Part shown: piece by piece, positions 1-13,587 of the stretch | Numbering within the stretch: the stretch's first letter is position 1 | Layout of the letters: each line of letters begins with the position of its first letter | The notes under the pieces: model-generated | Databases searched by the model: none | The model's input: the letters and a program-made list of their open reading frames with translations, nothing else | Told to the model about the DNA's origin: nothing | Made by a program: the position numbers and the translations under genes | NCBI GenBank assembly: GCA_963921425.1 | Contig: OY992836.1 | Coordinates: 8,571,825-8,635,824, forward strand | Reading direction: 5' to 3' | Length of the DNA stretch: 64,000 nt | Origin: Dryas octopetala | Taxonomy: Eukaryota > Streptophyta > Magnoliopsida > Rosales > Rosaceae

Positions 1-2499
1 TTTCTGGTATCAACACTGCAATCCACATCTTCATGCACTTATGTCCACTTTGTCGTTTATAATCTACCAAAATTAATGGAGGGTTCAACCAAAATGAATA
101 ACGTATTTTTTTTTTTTTTTATCAGGGTAGGGCCGTAGGGGAGAGAATTTAAACTTTTTTTTCTTTTTTGATAGAAAGGTAACATTCAACTATGGGCACA
201 TGGAAGAAAGCCAAGAAGGCTACTCCTCTGTCCAAAATAAAGGTTCATCACAGTCTAACCAAATCGGGCTGATCAATGGGCCACTTTATTACATATTTAC
301 AACTCCTAGGTTGAAATTGAACAGAAATATAATAGAACTAAAAAAAATATGACTGAACTTATAACTAGTTGATCTGTTTTCCTTATCTTTGAGCTTCCTA
401 AATTGACAAAAAAAAAAAAAAAAAGCCTCCTAAATGCCACTAAAGCTATTCTTTTGGCGCTTATTTTAATTTTCAGGCCAAAATTACTAATTTACTTGTC
501 TAGAAGGACAACTAAGTGCATTATTAAAATTTATCATCGAGCGTTCGGCACTAGCACTGTTAAGTTCCAGGACAACTATATCTATAATTTATGCATATAT
601 AGTTACAAAAAAAAATTTACATATTCTTATATTGTAGTGATGTGACATTTTTTGAAGGGAGAGATAAAGACAAGAGATGAGAGAGAGAAAGAGCCAATGA
701 GAGAGGGTGGATGTCATGTGGTATCACATGAGAGATATGTAAGTTCCTCTCATAGTTACAACATTACATTCCCTACATTCTATTTTTTCAATAGAAAACA
801 CTAATTTTAAATCTTCAATTCTCCTAAAATACACAATAAAAAAGCCTAATTGGCTCTACAAATATTGAAATTCAAGCTAGTAGAAAATTAAGAAAAAAAA
901 CTTGAGTAGTCAGTGCAAATGCAACTCATACATGTAAATGAAGTTACCGAACGCTAGACGGTCTAATTTGCATGGACCGACGCCCGCACATACTTTATTC
1001 TTTAATTAAATTATGTTATTACTTGTATTTATGATTAAGATTTTTAATTTCCTGGTAGTATAATAGAGAATAATAAACCTATTTCTATGTAAGTCAATGC
1101 ATTAGCAATCGTAGAAAACTTACTAGTCATAAAAAAATATGACTAAGTAGACCATTAGATCTCCACACCTCAGCAAACATGCATTCTGTAGCCAAGATTC
1201 GATGCCCATGAATTTATAACTCACATAGTCACATTCCATACTGCACAAAATTAATTAATACTATAATAGAAGTTGTATCTACTGGAATATTCAGTCAACG
1301 GCTAGTCAGAAAGCAAGTTAAATAAAGAAGGAAAAGAATATTCAGTGAGTGGGCTCACAACCTTTTGATAAACGAAAATAGGGTTTAGTGTTGGAGTGCC
1401 ACTCTCTCAGACACACCTCCACAGCATAAATTTGGTTCAAGTTAGATGCTTGAGAATGAAAAATTAATTATATTCTCAGGTTTGGTATGTGCAAAAATGT
1501 AAAATAATTTCCTGACTCATGAAAATTTAATATACCCAAATGAGAAAAAAATAAATCCCTTATTCTAACTTGAGTTTTGGATAAACTCTAGTTTTTTTAA
1601 ATATTAATAAAAAAAGTGATCCACCATCATTAAATGATAAAAAACAAAAATCTCATTTACAGTATTTGTATTGTAAAATCTTTCCAATATACAAACTCAA
1701 AATATAATTGATTTGTAAAGAAAAAAAGAAGTATTATCATTATTCAATTAAGAAAAGAAAAGCAAATAGATAAAGATGTTTATCATTTATATTATTTTCT
1801 TTTACATATGTCTTGTATTTGTATGCAGAAAGAAAAGAAGAGCGAGTGATTTCCCGATGAGCGGATTTTAAGGAGCCGTTGGAGAGTGTGGTCTCTCGTG
1901 AAACCTGAGGGCAATTCTGTCATCTGAACACTTTTCCCAATAAAATACTGAACGGTATATATATATGTATCGTATTCCACTCTGACACACACTACCACAC
2001 ACCAATTACCCTCTGCCTCTCTGCTTTCTTTAAAGCAATGTTTTCTTTGGTTTATTGCTCATATTCAACCTCCTCCTCCTTTTTGTTTTAATAATTCAAA
2101 CAAATTATAATATGTTTACAGTATATGTAATCGTAAGACTACATGTTATCCTCAGTGTTATTAATTTATACAAATTATAATGTGTACAATATTTACAAAG
2201 TTAGATATTAATTAGAATTTAGCAATTCATACACCTATAATTTATATGAATGAATTACACCATATCAACATATTTAGTGACGAAAAGAATTTTATGGGAC
2301 GATGTTATATATTTGATGTGTTATAAACAAGTTAAGAAACAAGAAAAATAGACACAAATGCAATTTAAATCATAATGAAACATTCCACTAGTTTCTCGGT
2401 GAAAGTTAAGAATGAAAAAAAAAAAAATAATAAATAAATTTTAATTGAAATTAACAAAAAAGAAATCGTTTTCTTTGGTTATAGTCGTAGACATATTTC
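1..2499. other. AT-rich intergenic DNA, no gene seen
   Basis: No open frame with protein character is visible here on either strand. The stretch is AT-rich, with short homopolymer runs (T run near 108-121, A run near 409-424) and a GA-rich patch near 658-710. It probably holds decayed repeats and, toward its right end, distal promoter of the gene starting at 3334. I could not define element ends or target duplications in it. Confidence 0.5.
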
Positions 2500-3333
2500 C
2501 GAAAAAATCAGACACACTCTACGAGGCTCTTTTGCTCAATCACCACCTCTGTAACTCTGTTTACTAATTGTAACAGATTCCTCTCTCTCTCTCTCTGCTT
2601 TTTCACATTTCCACTCTCTATAATTTCTCTCTCTTTCTTTCCGAGTCTCCATTCATCATTTCAATATCAGTTTTGGCCTCACCATCGCTGCAAAAATATT
2701 CGTATCAGAGCCTCAGCCTCCCAGGAAAGGTCTCTGAGACGCCAAGCTATAGTCAGCTTCACATTCATTGCTTTCAACTCCTTGGGGTTTCCGTTAATGG
2801 GTTTTCTTTTATGAGCCCCCAACCACCACTCCGAGCAACATGCTTGCTCTGCTGCTCTTCCTTCCATGAAAACGACTTCTCCTCTCAGTTTTTGTCTCTG
2901 AGCTCTGTCTAGAGTAGCGTGAACTCCATTGTCCAACGATTTCCTCGCATTTTCGCTATCCAGGTCCACATCCTTGAAACCAAGCTTTGCCCAAGTGGGT
3001 TTTTCGTTTCCTGCAAAACCCATTTCTGTTTTTGGGTCTGTAGAGCTAAATGCTCTGTTTTCCACTGGTCACTACTGTAAGGTTTGGGTTTAAAGGAAAG
3101 GGTTTTCTTTATTTTTCCGAAAAACCTTTGCTTTTTCATTCATTCTCATAGTCCAGTTGTGGTGGCCGGTGGGTTTTCAGTATTTTTGAGAGTTGTGAAC
3201 AGGGTTTTCTTAAGCAGCTTTTATTGAAAATTTGGACTCTTTGTGCTTTCTGTCCTTTTTCCAGAGCTTCTGTTTGGTTACTAAGAAAATGAGCATATTT
3301 TCATGAACTGGGTCGCCAAATTTTCTGTGCAAA
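2500..3333 (+). promoter_or_regulatory. Putative leader and proximal promoter of the DUF630/DUF632 gene
   Basis: This stretch just upstream of the start codon at 3334 is less AT-rich than the DNA before it. It carries a CT microsatellite at about 2581-2598 followed by more CT-rich sequence, a common feature of plant 5' leaders. Short overlapping frames exist on both strands but none looks like a protein. I infer a long 5' untranslated leader; its start and any leader intron cannot be fixed without transcript data. Confidence 0.35.
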
Positions 3334-6300
3334 ATGGGTGGTACAAACTCCAAAACCGAGAACAACGAAGCGTTGCGTCTTTGTAAAGAGCGCAAACGAT
3401 ACATCAAGCAAGCAATTGATTCAAGGTATGCTTTAGCAGCTTCTCATGTATCTTACATCAACTCACTTCGAAACATTGGCATTGCACTTCGGCGATACGC
3501 CGAGGCCGAGGTGTTGATAGAGTCATCTCTGTCAACCTCAGACAAAACCCCATCACACTCCTCCTACCCTTCACCGTCCCCATCGCCTATCGGAGAGGTT
3601 TCGGACTCGCCGATGCACAATGAGAGGTCCCATTCGCCTCCTGTGGCGACTTTGAGTTATATGAGGTCAGGAGGTAGTGCTGCTGTGACTATGAGGTTTA
3701 ATCCGATTAATAGTAGTTATATGGATGAGGATATTCCATTGCCACCACCACCTCCTCCTCTTTCTGAGGCAGATTCTAACTGGGATTTTTTTGATCCTGT
3801 TGATGAGAGTGAGAGCTTTAGGTTTGTGGGAAATAGTGGAGTGGATGTGAATTTTGATGGGTGGAGACATGAAGAAGCTAATCATAGTGTGGTGGAGCCA
3901 AGGGGGAGATGGGCAAAGGTAGGATTAGATGGAAGTAATGAACTTCATGAAGGAACTAAGGTTGGTGAGTCAGTGACTCAAAATGATAGTGTAGAACATA
4001 ATGCCAATTCAATAAACTCGGGAGGCATTGATGGGCCTCTGCAAACAGGTGGGGGTGAAACTAGACAGTTAGTCGTGGGACATAATGCCAATGGGGCAGT
4101 GAGGAATTTGACTGGAAAAGTTGCACTTGAGCAGTCTGGTTCGAAGAGGGAGAAGACTGTGGGGGAGAAAGATTTAAGTGCAGAAAGAGAGGACCCTTCA
4201 GAGTTTATTACCCACAGGGCTAAAGATTTCCTTTCAAGCATAAAGGATATCGAGCACCGCTTTTTTAGAGCTGCAGAATCAGGTAGAGAGGTCTCCAAGA
4301 TGCTCGAGTCAAATAAAATCAGGGTCGGATATTCAGAGGCAAAAGGTAATTATTTGTGTTGGTTGGAGAATTTTGTATGTCCACTTCAACTGCTGAATTT
4401 GATTCACAGCTTTTATTTGTCTTTGTGGTAGTGCCATTAATTATTTTAGTTAGGTCTTCTTCTTTTTTTTTTTTTTTTTTCTTGTTTGCCTTCCTAAATC
4501 CCTAATGATTATTCAATTTTGTAGGTACATCGTCGGCTTTGGCTTTTCTTGTGGCTTTCCAGCTTGTTTGCTTCGGTGGAAAGGCTGCACTTATTTCTCA
4601 TGGTAAGTTGTATCAATTGATTGGTCACAAGCTAATTAACAATCCAGTGGGTACTTAGGGGTTTGTATAAGGCCATTGATATCTTTAGCAATTGCAAGAG
4701 CTTCCTTATGCTTTACCCACGTATCTAAGGTGATGTTTTTCCATTGATTCATCACTTTTTGGGTTTGTTGAATCTTAGAAATCCTTTGGTAAGTCAAACT
4801 TCTCTTATGTTACGGCTAGAGGCTGTATCTCTGGTACAAAGAAGCAGATAAACACGGTTCATCCATTTAATTTTGATTTTTAGTGTGGCGATAATTGTGG
4901 GGTCAGCTGATCACTTTAGTTATATCATATATGTATTGTTTGAATACTTGCAGCAAACAAATGAAATCCTCATTCTGACCTACTCGCATTTTATTTAGTG
5001 GAGGACAACTCTTTTATGGAGTTATTAAAATCTCCTGTGTCTTTTCCCACCATAATGTGAGATCTTAATGTTTTGTAGAACCTCCTCAACATGTAACGAA
5101 AGTTATCACTTGGAAGAGAACAACGTCTTCAAGATCATCTTCATCAAGGAATCCTCTTGCCACAGCATCTAAAGATGATGTTGATGACAGTGGAAGTGAT
5201 TTCGTTGAAGAGTTTTGCATGATTGCAGGAAGTCATTCCTCCACTCTTGACAGACTGTATGCATGGGAAAGAAAACTCTATGATGAAGTAAAGGTACTTT
5301 TGTCGAAGCCTCATTCTTATAAAGATACAAGAATCTTTTGAACATCTTCATTACTATGTGATCTAATGTTGCATGCTTTTAAACGAACTGCCATATGATC
5401 TACTTGCCACAATCTCATGATTCGGCACATAAATATGAAGATGGGATGCATCCCTAGTTTGAATTATCATTAGGGTTATATATGAAAAAGAATCTTCCTA
5501 ACCCTCTTGCATATATAGCAGAACTGGTTTTTAAGTACCCCATAGTTTATAGATGTAAACACACACATTTACGTCCACGTCTATATACATATACATACTT
5601 TTGAAAAGATATAGATGAGGGAGAGAAGGAGAACCTGTGTGTGTGGAGATAGTATGATTATTTGATTGTATTAGTTGATAGAAAATTCTTAAACAAATTA
5701 ACCATACAGTTGTTCTAATTTTTAAACCCCTTTCATATAATAAGATAATAAAAAATAACCATGTGGAAGAGAGATATATGGCTAATCATACAATGCTTCA
5801 TAAATTATGTGATATTCCTCTTTGATGTAGTGATGCTGGTGGTTTGTTTAATTGTTTTTTCTTTTGGATAATAAATACACTAAGAAGTTAAAAAGTAAAA
5901 ATTTTCACTGTTAGTGAGTGATTTGCATGTGTCTCCACTCTCTGCTTTTCCGTCCATCTTCCTATGAACCAAAAGTGCATTATTTGGGATACTTCCAGCA
6001 TCAGTTAATGTGCTTGTATGCCCTTTTAAATGCTCACAAGTTTGATCTGAGACCTTCTGGTCATCAAACCATCAACTTAGCAAGGGGATGGATGGGTATT
6101 GCTGGAAACCTCAAATTTGCATGGTGTCTTGTGAACCCTGTTTCTATCTGACATTAAATACAAGAGAAAATATAATGATTAAAAGTTATTAATGTGATAT
6201 ATATATTATATATGTGTGTGTGTGTATGTGTATGTTATCAATGCTGTTTGTTGTAAAGCATTTTTGTTTAGTCATCATCCTCACTTATTTTTGTTGGTTC

Positions 6301-7337
6301 CTCTTGTAGGCAAGTGAATCTATTAGGAAGGTGTATGACCATAAGTGTGATCAACTTAGGAATCAATTTGCAAAGGACTATAGTAGTCAGGTTATTGATA
6401 AAACCCGGGCGATTGTGAAGGATCTACATTCACGAATAAGAGTGGCAATTCACTCTGTTGATTCAATATCAAAGCGGATTGAGAAAATGAGGGATGAAGA
6501 ATTGCAGCCGCAACTTGTAGAACTTACTCAGGCGTAAGTAGGATCTTCTTGTTCCAATAATGGGACATTGAAGATAATTCTCATGGCCGCTTGATGTCAT
6601 TTAGTTTCCAACTCTTGAAATTTATCTTATTTGTTTCAAAGCATCAATAACTTTGAATATATGGATGGTGTTTCTGTGCATGCAGATTGATCAGGATGTG
6701 GAAGGCCATGCTTGAATGCCATCATGCGCAATATATTACCATCTCACTGGCATATCATTCAAAGAGTTCAACAGCAACTTCCCAAGGAGATACCCGCAGG
6801 GAAATCATGGCTCAACTTTTGGATGAGATTGAATGCTTTGGCCTAAGCTTTGCAGACTGGATCAACAGCCACACGTCATATGTGGAAGCTCTCAATGGTT
6901 GGCTGCAAAACTGCATCATGCAACCACGGGAGCGTTCCAAAAGCAGGAGGCCCTTCTCCCCTCGCCGAGTTGTGGCCCCACCTATATTTGTTCTCTTTCG
7001 TGATTGGGCAGCCGGGATCAGAGCACTGCCATCTAATGAACTCACTGATGCAATCCGAACCTTCTTATCAGATCTGCGTCATTTGATGGAACAACAAGCA
7101 GCTGCACAGAAAAAACAGAGGACATCTGATGCAAACAACAGAGAATCAGAGAACAAAGACGAGGAGAACAGCGAAGAATCATCTTCAAACCTGAGCTGCA
7201 TACATACAAGTTTGACAAAGGTTCTTGATAGACTTACTAAATTTTCCGAGGCATCCTTAAAGATGTATGAAGATATCAGACAGAAAAGCGAAGCAGCTCG
7301 AAATGCATATTTAAACTGCAAGCCTATTAAATACTAA
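3334..7337 (+). CDS. DUF630/DUF632 protein, NRG2/ROLLED-like
   Basis: Five coding exons are supported: 3334-4345, 4525-4602, 5079-5293, 6310-6533 and 6686-7337. All introns are GT-AG and the reading frame is continuous, giving 726 residues. Residues 1-59 match DUF630, beginning MGGTNSK with the family's CKERKRYIKQAID and SHVSYINSLRNIG segments. A proline run lies near residues 135-145. DUF632 starts near residue 295 (AKDFLSSIKDIEHRF), runs through WERKLYDEVK and LIRMWKAMLECH, and ends around residue 620. A charged KKQR/ENKDEEN segment and the C-terminus NCKPIKY follow. Known members act in nitrate signalling (NRG2) or leaf shape, at the plasma membrane or in the nucleus. MG-x3-S fits N-myristoylation, but the Cys3 common in this family is Gly here. 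Exon 2 is tiny (78 bp) and encodes the hydrophobic LAFLVAFQLVCF. The gene is convergent with the acyl-CoA oxidase gene. The family call is secure; the exact orthologue is not. Confidence 0.93.
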
Positions 7338-8049
7338 GTTTATGTAATTAATACATATAAGCATCTCTGAAGTTTGTGATTGGAGACGGATGTGTGTAAA
7401 GTTGAAGTGTTGCAAAGAGCTTTTTAGTAGGAAACGTGCAAATTTTGGGCAGTACAATTTTAGAACTGATGTAGGAAGAGTTTGTCAGCCTAAATTTACA
7501 AAAACTTTCTTCACGATTGGTTATATTATTATACCATCTAGTCTGAGATAATACTTTTTCCTTTTTTTTTTGTTGCATAACACTTTGTTCTTTTTATTTC
7601 TTTGGGAGCGTTGAAACTTAGACAGCCAGACCCATTGGTCCAAGGTCCGAGTCATTTCACACATCTGAAAAAAGATAAAACTGAGGGATTATGAAGATAT
7701 TTACAATTACCGGCCAGGACACAATCTAGTGAATCTACAATCCACAAAAATAAAAATGCATAAAAATATCAATGCACAGAAATGTAGGTTTGTATCAAGC
7801 ACGAATTTCTGTTTGATAATGTTACAAACAAAATACATGACTATTTCTCCTGGACTGAGAGCTTACTATCACCTTTGTTCACCCACATACTCCCAACGAT
7901 CAATTTTTATAAGGAACCAATAACTTTTTAAAAAAGAAAAAAAAAATTATGGTAAGAGAAACAAGAACTCCCTTCACCCTTCCCATGTCCTGCCAATTTG
8001 GCATCGACAATTATTTCCAACATATATTTCCGGCTTTTTTTTACAGGAT
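7338..8049. other. Convergent intergenic stretch
   Basis: These 712 bases separate the stop codons of two genes transcribed toward each other, so they hold both 3' untranslated regions and their polyadenylation signals. The DNA is AT-rich, with a T run near 7562-7572. No additional gene or transposon terminus is recognisable. Confidence 0.6.
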
Positions 8050-11000
8050 TTAAAACCCCACATTCTGTGTGTACTGAGAGTAGGCATCTGACTGCATTGC
8101 AATTGGGGCTCGTGTAACATGATCTGGAATATCAAATGTGTCTACCAGTTCCCCTGCAATATTTCTCACTCTGAAACTCAGGTTTGCCGTGAGTTTGTGA
8201 ATTGCCTGCACAAACAGAAATACATTAGTCCGAAATTTAAAGGCATTCCTCGAAAGCCATGTATGATTCATTTATGTGACTTCTATTCAGGCTTAAATAT
8301 GGTTTCCATTATCTTGACTCCTGGTGCTAGTAAAATGCAGAATCAGAAGGAAATGTAATTTCTTTCTCATACTTCATTGGATCATTAGTTGAGGTTCAAA
8401 CCTTGGCTTTGTTTGGTGCCACATAATCAACATTACGATAGGTTCCTATGTCTTTCCAAATGCGATCCAAGGCATAAAGATCACAGACAAGTTTCAGAGC
8501 AGCTCGAGAACTTGCATCTGGACATCTGGCACAAAGATAGCTCAATTTAGAAACTCAAAACCATTAAGGAAAGAGCAAATGAAAGTAACAGATGAGGCTG
8601 ACAGTAGGAACTAGGAAGTACTTCTGCACAGCTTCAATAAACTTGGCAAGGATGACAGATTCAATATGGGACTCTGCAAGTGTCAACAGGTGATTTAGGC
8701 ATCTATTCCAAGCACCAAAACTTCCTAGAGTTTTAGAGTGCTTGCGAAGTCTAATAGCAACACTTTGAAGTAATCGAGAAGTTCGGTACTGCAGGAGGAA
8801 AATTATGTGAACCAAAATTTCAGTTGAATTGTATACTAAAAGTAGGATTTGAATCACAGAACCCAGATAGAACTCACTCTGAAAGCATCCAACTGGAACT
8901 TAGGATCTCGCAAATGGTCTTCACTTTCCCAACGAGCAGTCACCGGATTTGGCTGAGATAGATATGAGTTCATGGAATCTCGAAGGTAGTTCCATGTAAC
9001 TGTGAGGGTCCCACCTTGAAACTTCTCCTTGTATTGCTTCAACAGATCACCTGCTACCTGCATCACGAGTGAAATTTTTTAGCATATCTATTTCATCTTG
9101 TTCCAACACTGCATGACAATACCCAAAACGGTTTCCATGTAGAAACTGTACGAGCAGCACTATTGTATCTGTAAAATAAAGCTAGAATTCTCAATGGAAA
9201 CCACATAGCATGAATATCTTCTATAAGATGCAAACAATAGTTTTAAAAGCCTGGGAGCAGCAAGGAGTATGGTATGATGATCAAGAATTTCACACTAAGC
9301 TAGCCCAAGCAAAGCAGGTTTGTTGGAAAATGCGCAAGGCAAGATTGTGCTATGCAGGAATTTTCAAACAATCATGGGGATCAGACAGCTCCTATAAGCT
9401 TCTTTATTTTCTCTCTTTTCTTTTTCTGTGTTTTCGGAATCACAGTAATGGATATGTTTATGCTGCTCTGTGTAGTTCAGAACTGACTACCACTACCCTA
9501 TGGAGCAGAGCAAGGCATGATGGGTCCTTTGGGTGTAGGATTGCAACTGTAGTCAAAGATGTGGCCATTCTTACCCCTTTCCTGTCACAGGAATCATACT
9601 ACCTGTTGGGTACCCATGCTTTATCCTATGAAACAAACTAGAGCATTCATCATAAAAACTCCAAGAAATGGTGTATAAAATGTGATATGTTAGCAACCTG
9701 TTGTAGAAGCACTGTGTTGTCCCCTTCAAATGTCTGAAAAATGTCATGGTCATTCCGCAAACTACCAAAGCGGTTGACAGCAGCATACCCATGGCCTCCA
9801 CAAGCTTCCCTACATGTACTCAATGACTTTGCTGTATATGCCGTCACATAAGCTTTGAGCCCTGCTGAAAGTGAATGGACATCTGCAACCAATTGTTCAT
9901 CATGAGTCCTTTTCATCTCTGCATATTTTTCCACCAAATGCAGCGTGGCAAAATGGAATGCATAAGTTGAAGCCAGCATTGGCATTAACTTGTGCTGTTG
10001 GGACTGGTAATCAAGAATACTGACTTCAGCTTGCTTGGGAGGACCAAACTGCTGACGCAGTAGAGAATATCGGATTGCAATTGTGCCAGCAACCTTAAGG
10101 ACACTAACTGAAGAATATGCAAGGCCGACCCTCCCACCCACAAGTTCCCCTAGTGTAGCAGCAAATCTTTTATTTATAGTCGGTAGGCTACTTGTGTATT
10201 TCCCATCCCGAGAGACATCTCCAAACCGATTAAGAAGATTATCACGAGGGATTCTCACTGAGCGAAATCTTAATGCTCCATTGTCAACCCCATTCAGACC
10301 AACCTTATGGCCACAATCATGTATCTCAATCCCTGGAAGAGTTTGGTGGGTCTTCATATCCCTTATTGGCACAATGAAGGCATGGACACCCATATCAGAA
10401 ACTCCTTTTGTATCATGAGTAGGCAACATCAGCTTAGCAAAAACAGTGGCAAACTTGCCATGAACAGCTGCATTTCCAATCCACCATTTGATGGCCCCAT
10501 CATTGGGTGTGTCAATTATAAATTCATCTGTTATTGGATCAAATGTTGCCACTGTCTGTAGACCTTGAACGTTTGAGCCTTTAGGCACCAAAAAAGAAAC
10601 AAAGCAAAGAGTTCAGATATGAATTCTAGGTACAGACACAATAATGCACCAGTACCTAAGAAATAAAAATTATACTATGTACAGTGATTTTATAATCAAA
10701 TCCAAATCTGTAAAAGAGCAAAAGTATAAAATAGATAATAAACAAGAAATGTGAAGAAAAAGATGATGGATAATTATGATCATCAACCAGTCATCCATTA
10801 TTATATTGACCAAGTAAAAGGTGGATATCGACTCTGACATTCCAAACTAGTGACTAACAAGTCATCAAGATAAATCTTGGAGAATTTTTTTCATAATATC
10901 TCAAGCATCATAAAGCTATTGCTCAATGAATCCTCTTTGCATGTGATTTGACTTTCTCATAATAATATTACTCACTAAGAATTACAATTTATGCTTCCAC

Positions 11001-13292
11001 CAAAATAAAAATTGCAAAAGGTGATTGCTTAATTTTCCACAAAATCAAGATGCTTGAGCACATAATGAAAGTATGTATATATTGAAAATGCCACACCAAT
11101 TAATTGTCACCAAATCCGCTTAGGCAAAAGCAAGGAAACAAATAAATGACTGTCAGTAGCCGAACAGCTCACCATGATGCAGTTCTGTCATAGCAAAACA
11201 ACCTGGATACTCCATATTGTCAATACCATCAAAATACTTATCCTTGTGCTTTTTAGTTCCTAAGTTGATTACAGAACCTCCCCAAAGACTGTACAAGAAA
11301 GTAATAAAAAATCAGTGTAAGATAAAACACAAATTGTAGAGGTAATGCAATTAAGTATCAAAACAATGAGGAACTTTTCAAACCCTCTATTTAATGGAAA
11401 CTTCTGCCTTCCAAAATTCATAGTAGTTCTTACAAATAAGAGACTTCATATATCCAATTCTTGTAGAAATTTCTACCATCCAATTTTTAGGTAAATTTCC
11501 ATTTCAGAGCATTCAATTTGCACAAAAGGACATGTATTCTATAACAAGTTACCTGTCACATAAAACTATCTTTATTGTCCCTCGTTCACCGCATGACCTT
11601 TCTCAATGTTCCCCAAATTTTCACAAGAATCTCGATTTATGGTCCCAATCTTGACACACATCCACTTATGCCTGTCTTACATTTTTCAATCATGCACATT
11701 GCATCCTTAATCACCATATTCTCATCTGCATAATTCACTGTCTTACAGCAATATATTACTATATTAGTAAAGGTTTTCTTCACTTGGTTTCTGATCAACT
11801 TTGTTGGTTTGCCATTATCTCCGATAGCTTAAGCTGTTATAGTGTGGACTAACAATTAATTTATATTCTAACACTCTCCCTCCAAGGTGGCACCCATCAC
11901 AGGAACTATTTGAATTAAATGGGAAGCAAATACAGAAGAGCACGAACTTGAACATCGGATCTCCTCTCCATACCAAGACAAAATTATTGGTTAATCACTG
12001 CTCCCAAAAGTATAAGGGTTTTTTTTTTTTTTTTCATGTGGACCAACAATTGTTTGTTTTGTAACAGCTTTATTAATAGACATCTCAGAGCACTCAAAAA
12101 CAACACTCTAGCACATCTAACTTCAATTCATTGATTAAGATTTTTATAAACCTCCTCCTCCTCCTTGTGTCTGAACAACTCAATATAGTAGCACCACAAG
12201 TTAAAGGGATTTCACATTTGGGGATAAGCCAACAACTAGTGCAGCAAGGCACAACACCAAACAAAAGCCATGGATGGGGTTACCGATTATTCAGATGTGG
12301 TCATAATTGTCAAAGTTTTCACATGAAGTAGCTGCATACGTCATTGTGTGCAAAGATTTAAAGCACACCATAATATCTATACCTATATCTGTAATTTTGT
12401 AACTATCTACGTCTCTATTTACATATCTGTCTACCTCTGTGTGCGTATTTTAGGCCTATTTGTGGCGCACGAACAAATCTAATGCAATCACAATCGATCC
12501 AAAAAGAATTTACAATCCAGAGAGTAAAATAAACAAATCCCATAATCTACCAAGAATAAAAGGGATTAGAGGCTTAGATGATTTGGTGAAAGAGAACAAA
12601 ACAACTCAAAAAATAATGGTCAGCTTTCATCTCACCTAGAACTAACAAAATTGAATTCCCATAATCATAACTCAGCTCAAACAGCAAAAACCATTGCCAC
12701 AAGAAAACCCACCAATCCAATAATCAAACAAGATCAAACCCAAGTCAAAAAGCATCTTATTTCCCAAAAAGCCCCGCCCCAAAAATACACAAATGCCAGA
12801 AAATCCAAATTAAACCACAAAAAGCTTAACAAGAAAAAATCAGAGTAATAATCACCTGTACTGCACCCCCATCTTAATCCCAAGCGACATGTCGACGCTG
12901 CCAACAGCCTCCAAAATAGCAAAGTACTTAGCCGGGTCTTCAATGACGTACCTAAAGGGCCTAATCCCAGCCTCTCGAACCAGCCCAACAAGCTGTCTCA
13001 TACAAAGCTCGCGGTGATCGTCCTTCAAAATCTCAACAGGGGTCTGAAGCTCGGGCCTTTTGTTAAAGTAGTCCAGCACTTTGTCTTGAATGTCCTTGTG
13101 CTTTCCTCTCATGTAGTTCGAAAGACTCTTGGTGTCCACGTTGAGCTTCACCGCTTTGGCGCACTCTAGCATCTGAAGCTGGTTCAGAGGAAGTGAGGTG
13201 CTGGGTGTCAGGTGCAAGGACAGCCGTTGGATGCGCCTCGCGGTGGGCTGAGAGTCGTCCTCGGCCGTCGGATTTGGGTTTGGGCTCTGCAT
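8050..13292 (-). CDS. ACX2: Peroxisomal long-chain acyl-CoA oxidase, ACX2-like
   Basis: Seven coding exons on the minus strand: 13292-12856, 11288-11173, 10578-9698, 9057-8878, 8788-8622, 8525-8402 and 8205-8050. They join in one frame to 686 residues, close to the roughly 690 of Arabidopsis ACX2, which it matches along its whole length. The enzyme performs the first, FAD-dependent, H2O2-producing step of long-chain fatty-acid beta-oxidation. Seen: a peroxisomal PTS2 nonapeptide RIQRLSLHL at residues 20-28, the flavin-site segment [14 protein letters not shown] near the exon 2/3 junction, CGGHGY at 444-449, and TFEGDN with the probable catalytic Glu at 469. The C-terminus ends NVGF, not a PTS1, so import should rely on the PTS2. 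The start at 13292 is chosen because it matches the family length; an in-frame ATG 66 bases upstream would add 22 residues. The donor after exon 3 (gttgct) is weak. Introns 1 and 2 are long (about 1.57 and 0.6 kb). Confidence 0.96.
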
Positions 13293-13587
13293 CTTCTTGA
13301 AGAAGAAATTGTTAGTTTTGGGGGAGCAAGTTTGAAAATTGGAAATCGGAGGAAGCACTTCACTTCGTTCGATTACTTATACGGCAGAGGTGATGACGTG
13401 GCGCATGACGCGGCGATTTTCAATTGGTGCAGAGAGGCTAGCAGTTAGACTTGGCGCGCCTTTCAATGTCAATGGATATCTATGGGTTTGAAGATGATGT
13501 CAAAATATGGGCTTCGGAACTGATCAGTTCCGTCCTTACTCCTTACGTATTGTTGCTTTCTCAATCATTTTTTTTTTCTTGTTAAGA
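13293..13587 (-). promoter_or_regulatory. ACX2-like leader and proximal promoter
   Basis: Minus-strand upstream region of the acyl-CoA oxidase gene, about 300 bases up to the target duplication of a Mutator-like element at 13588. A weak TATA-like tataagt lies at 13375-13381 read on the minus strand. The element therefore ends only about 300 bases from the start codon and could supply or disrupt upstream control sequences. No specific operator is claimed. Confidence 0.4.

Noticed and set aside
2679-3065. 128-codon minus-strand frame upstream of the DUF630 gene
   Set aside because: It lies in the probable leader of the + strand gene, has no domain character and overlaps other equally open frames.
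9210-9641. 143-codon plus-strand frame in an ACX2 intron
   Set aside because: It is intronic, and its composition and lack of any domain suggest chance.
10083-10561. Plus-strand frames over ACX2 exon 3
   Set aside because: They are antisense shadows of a strongly conserved acyl-CoA oxidase exon.
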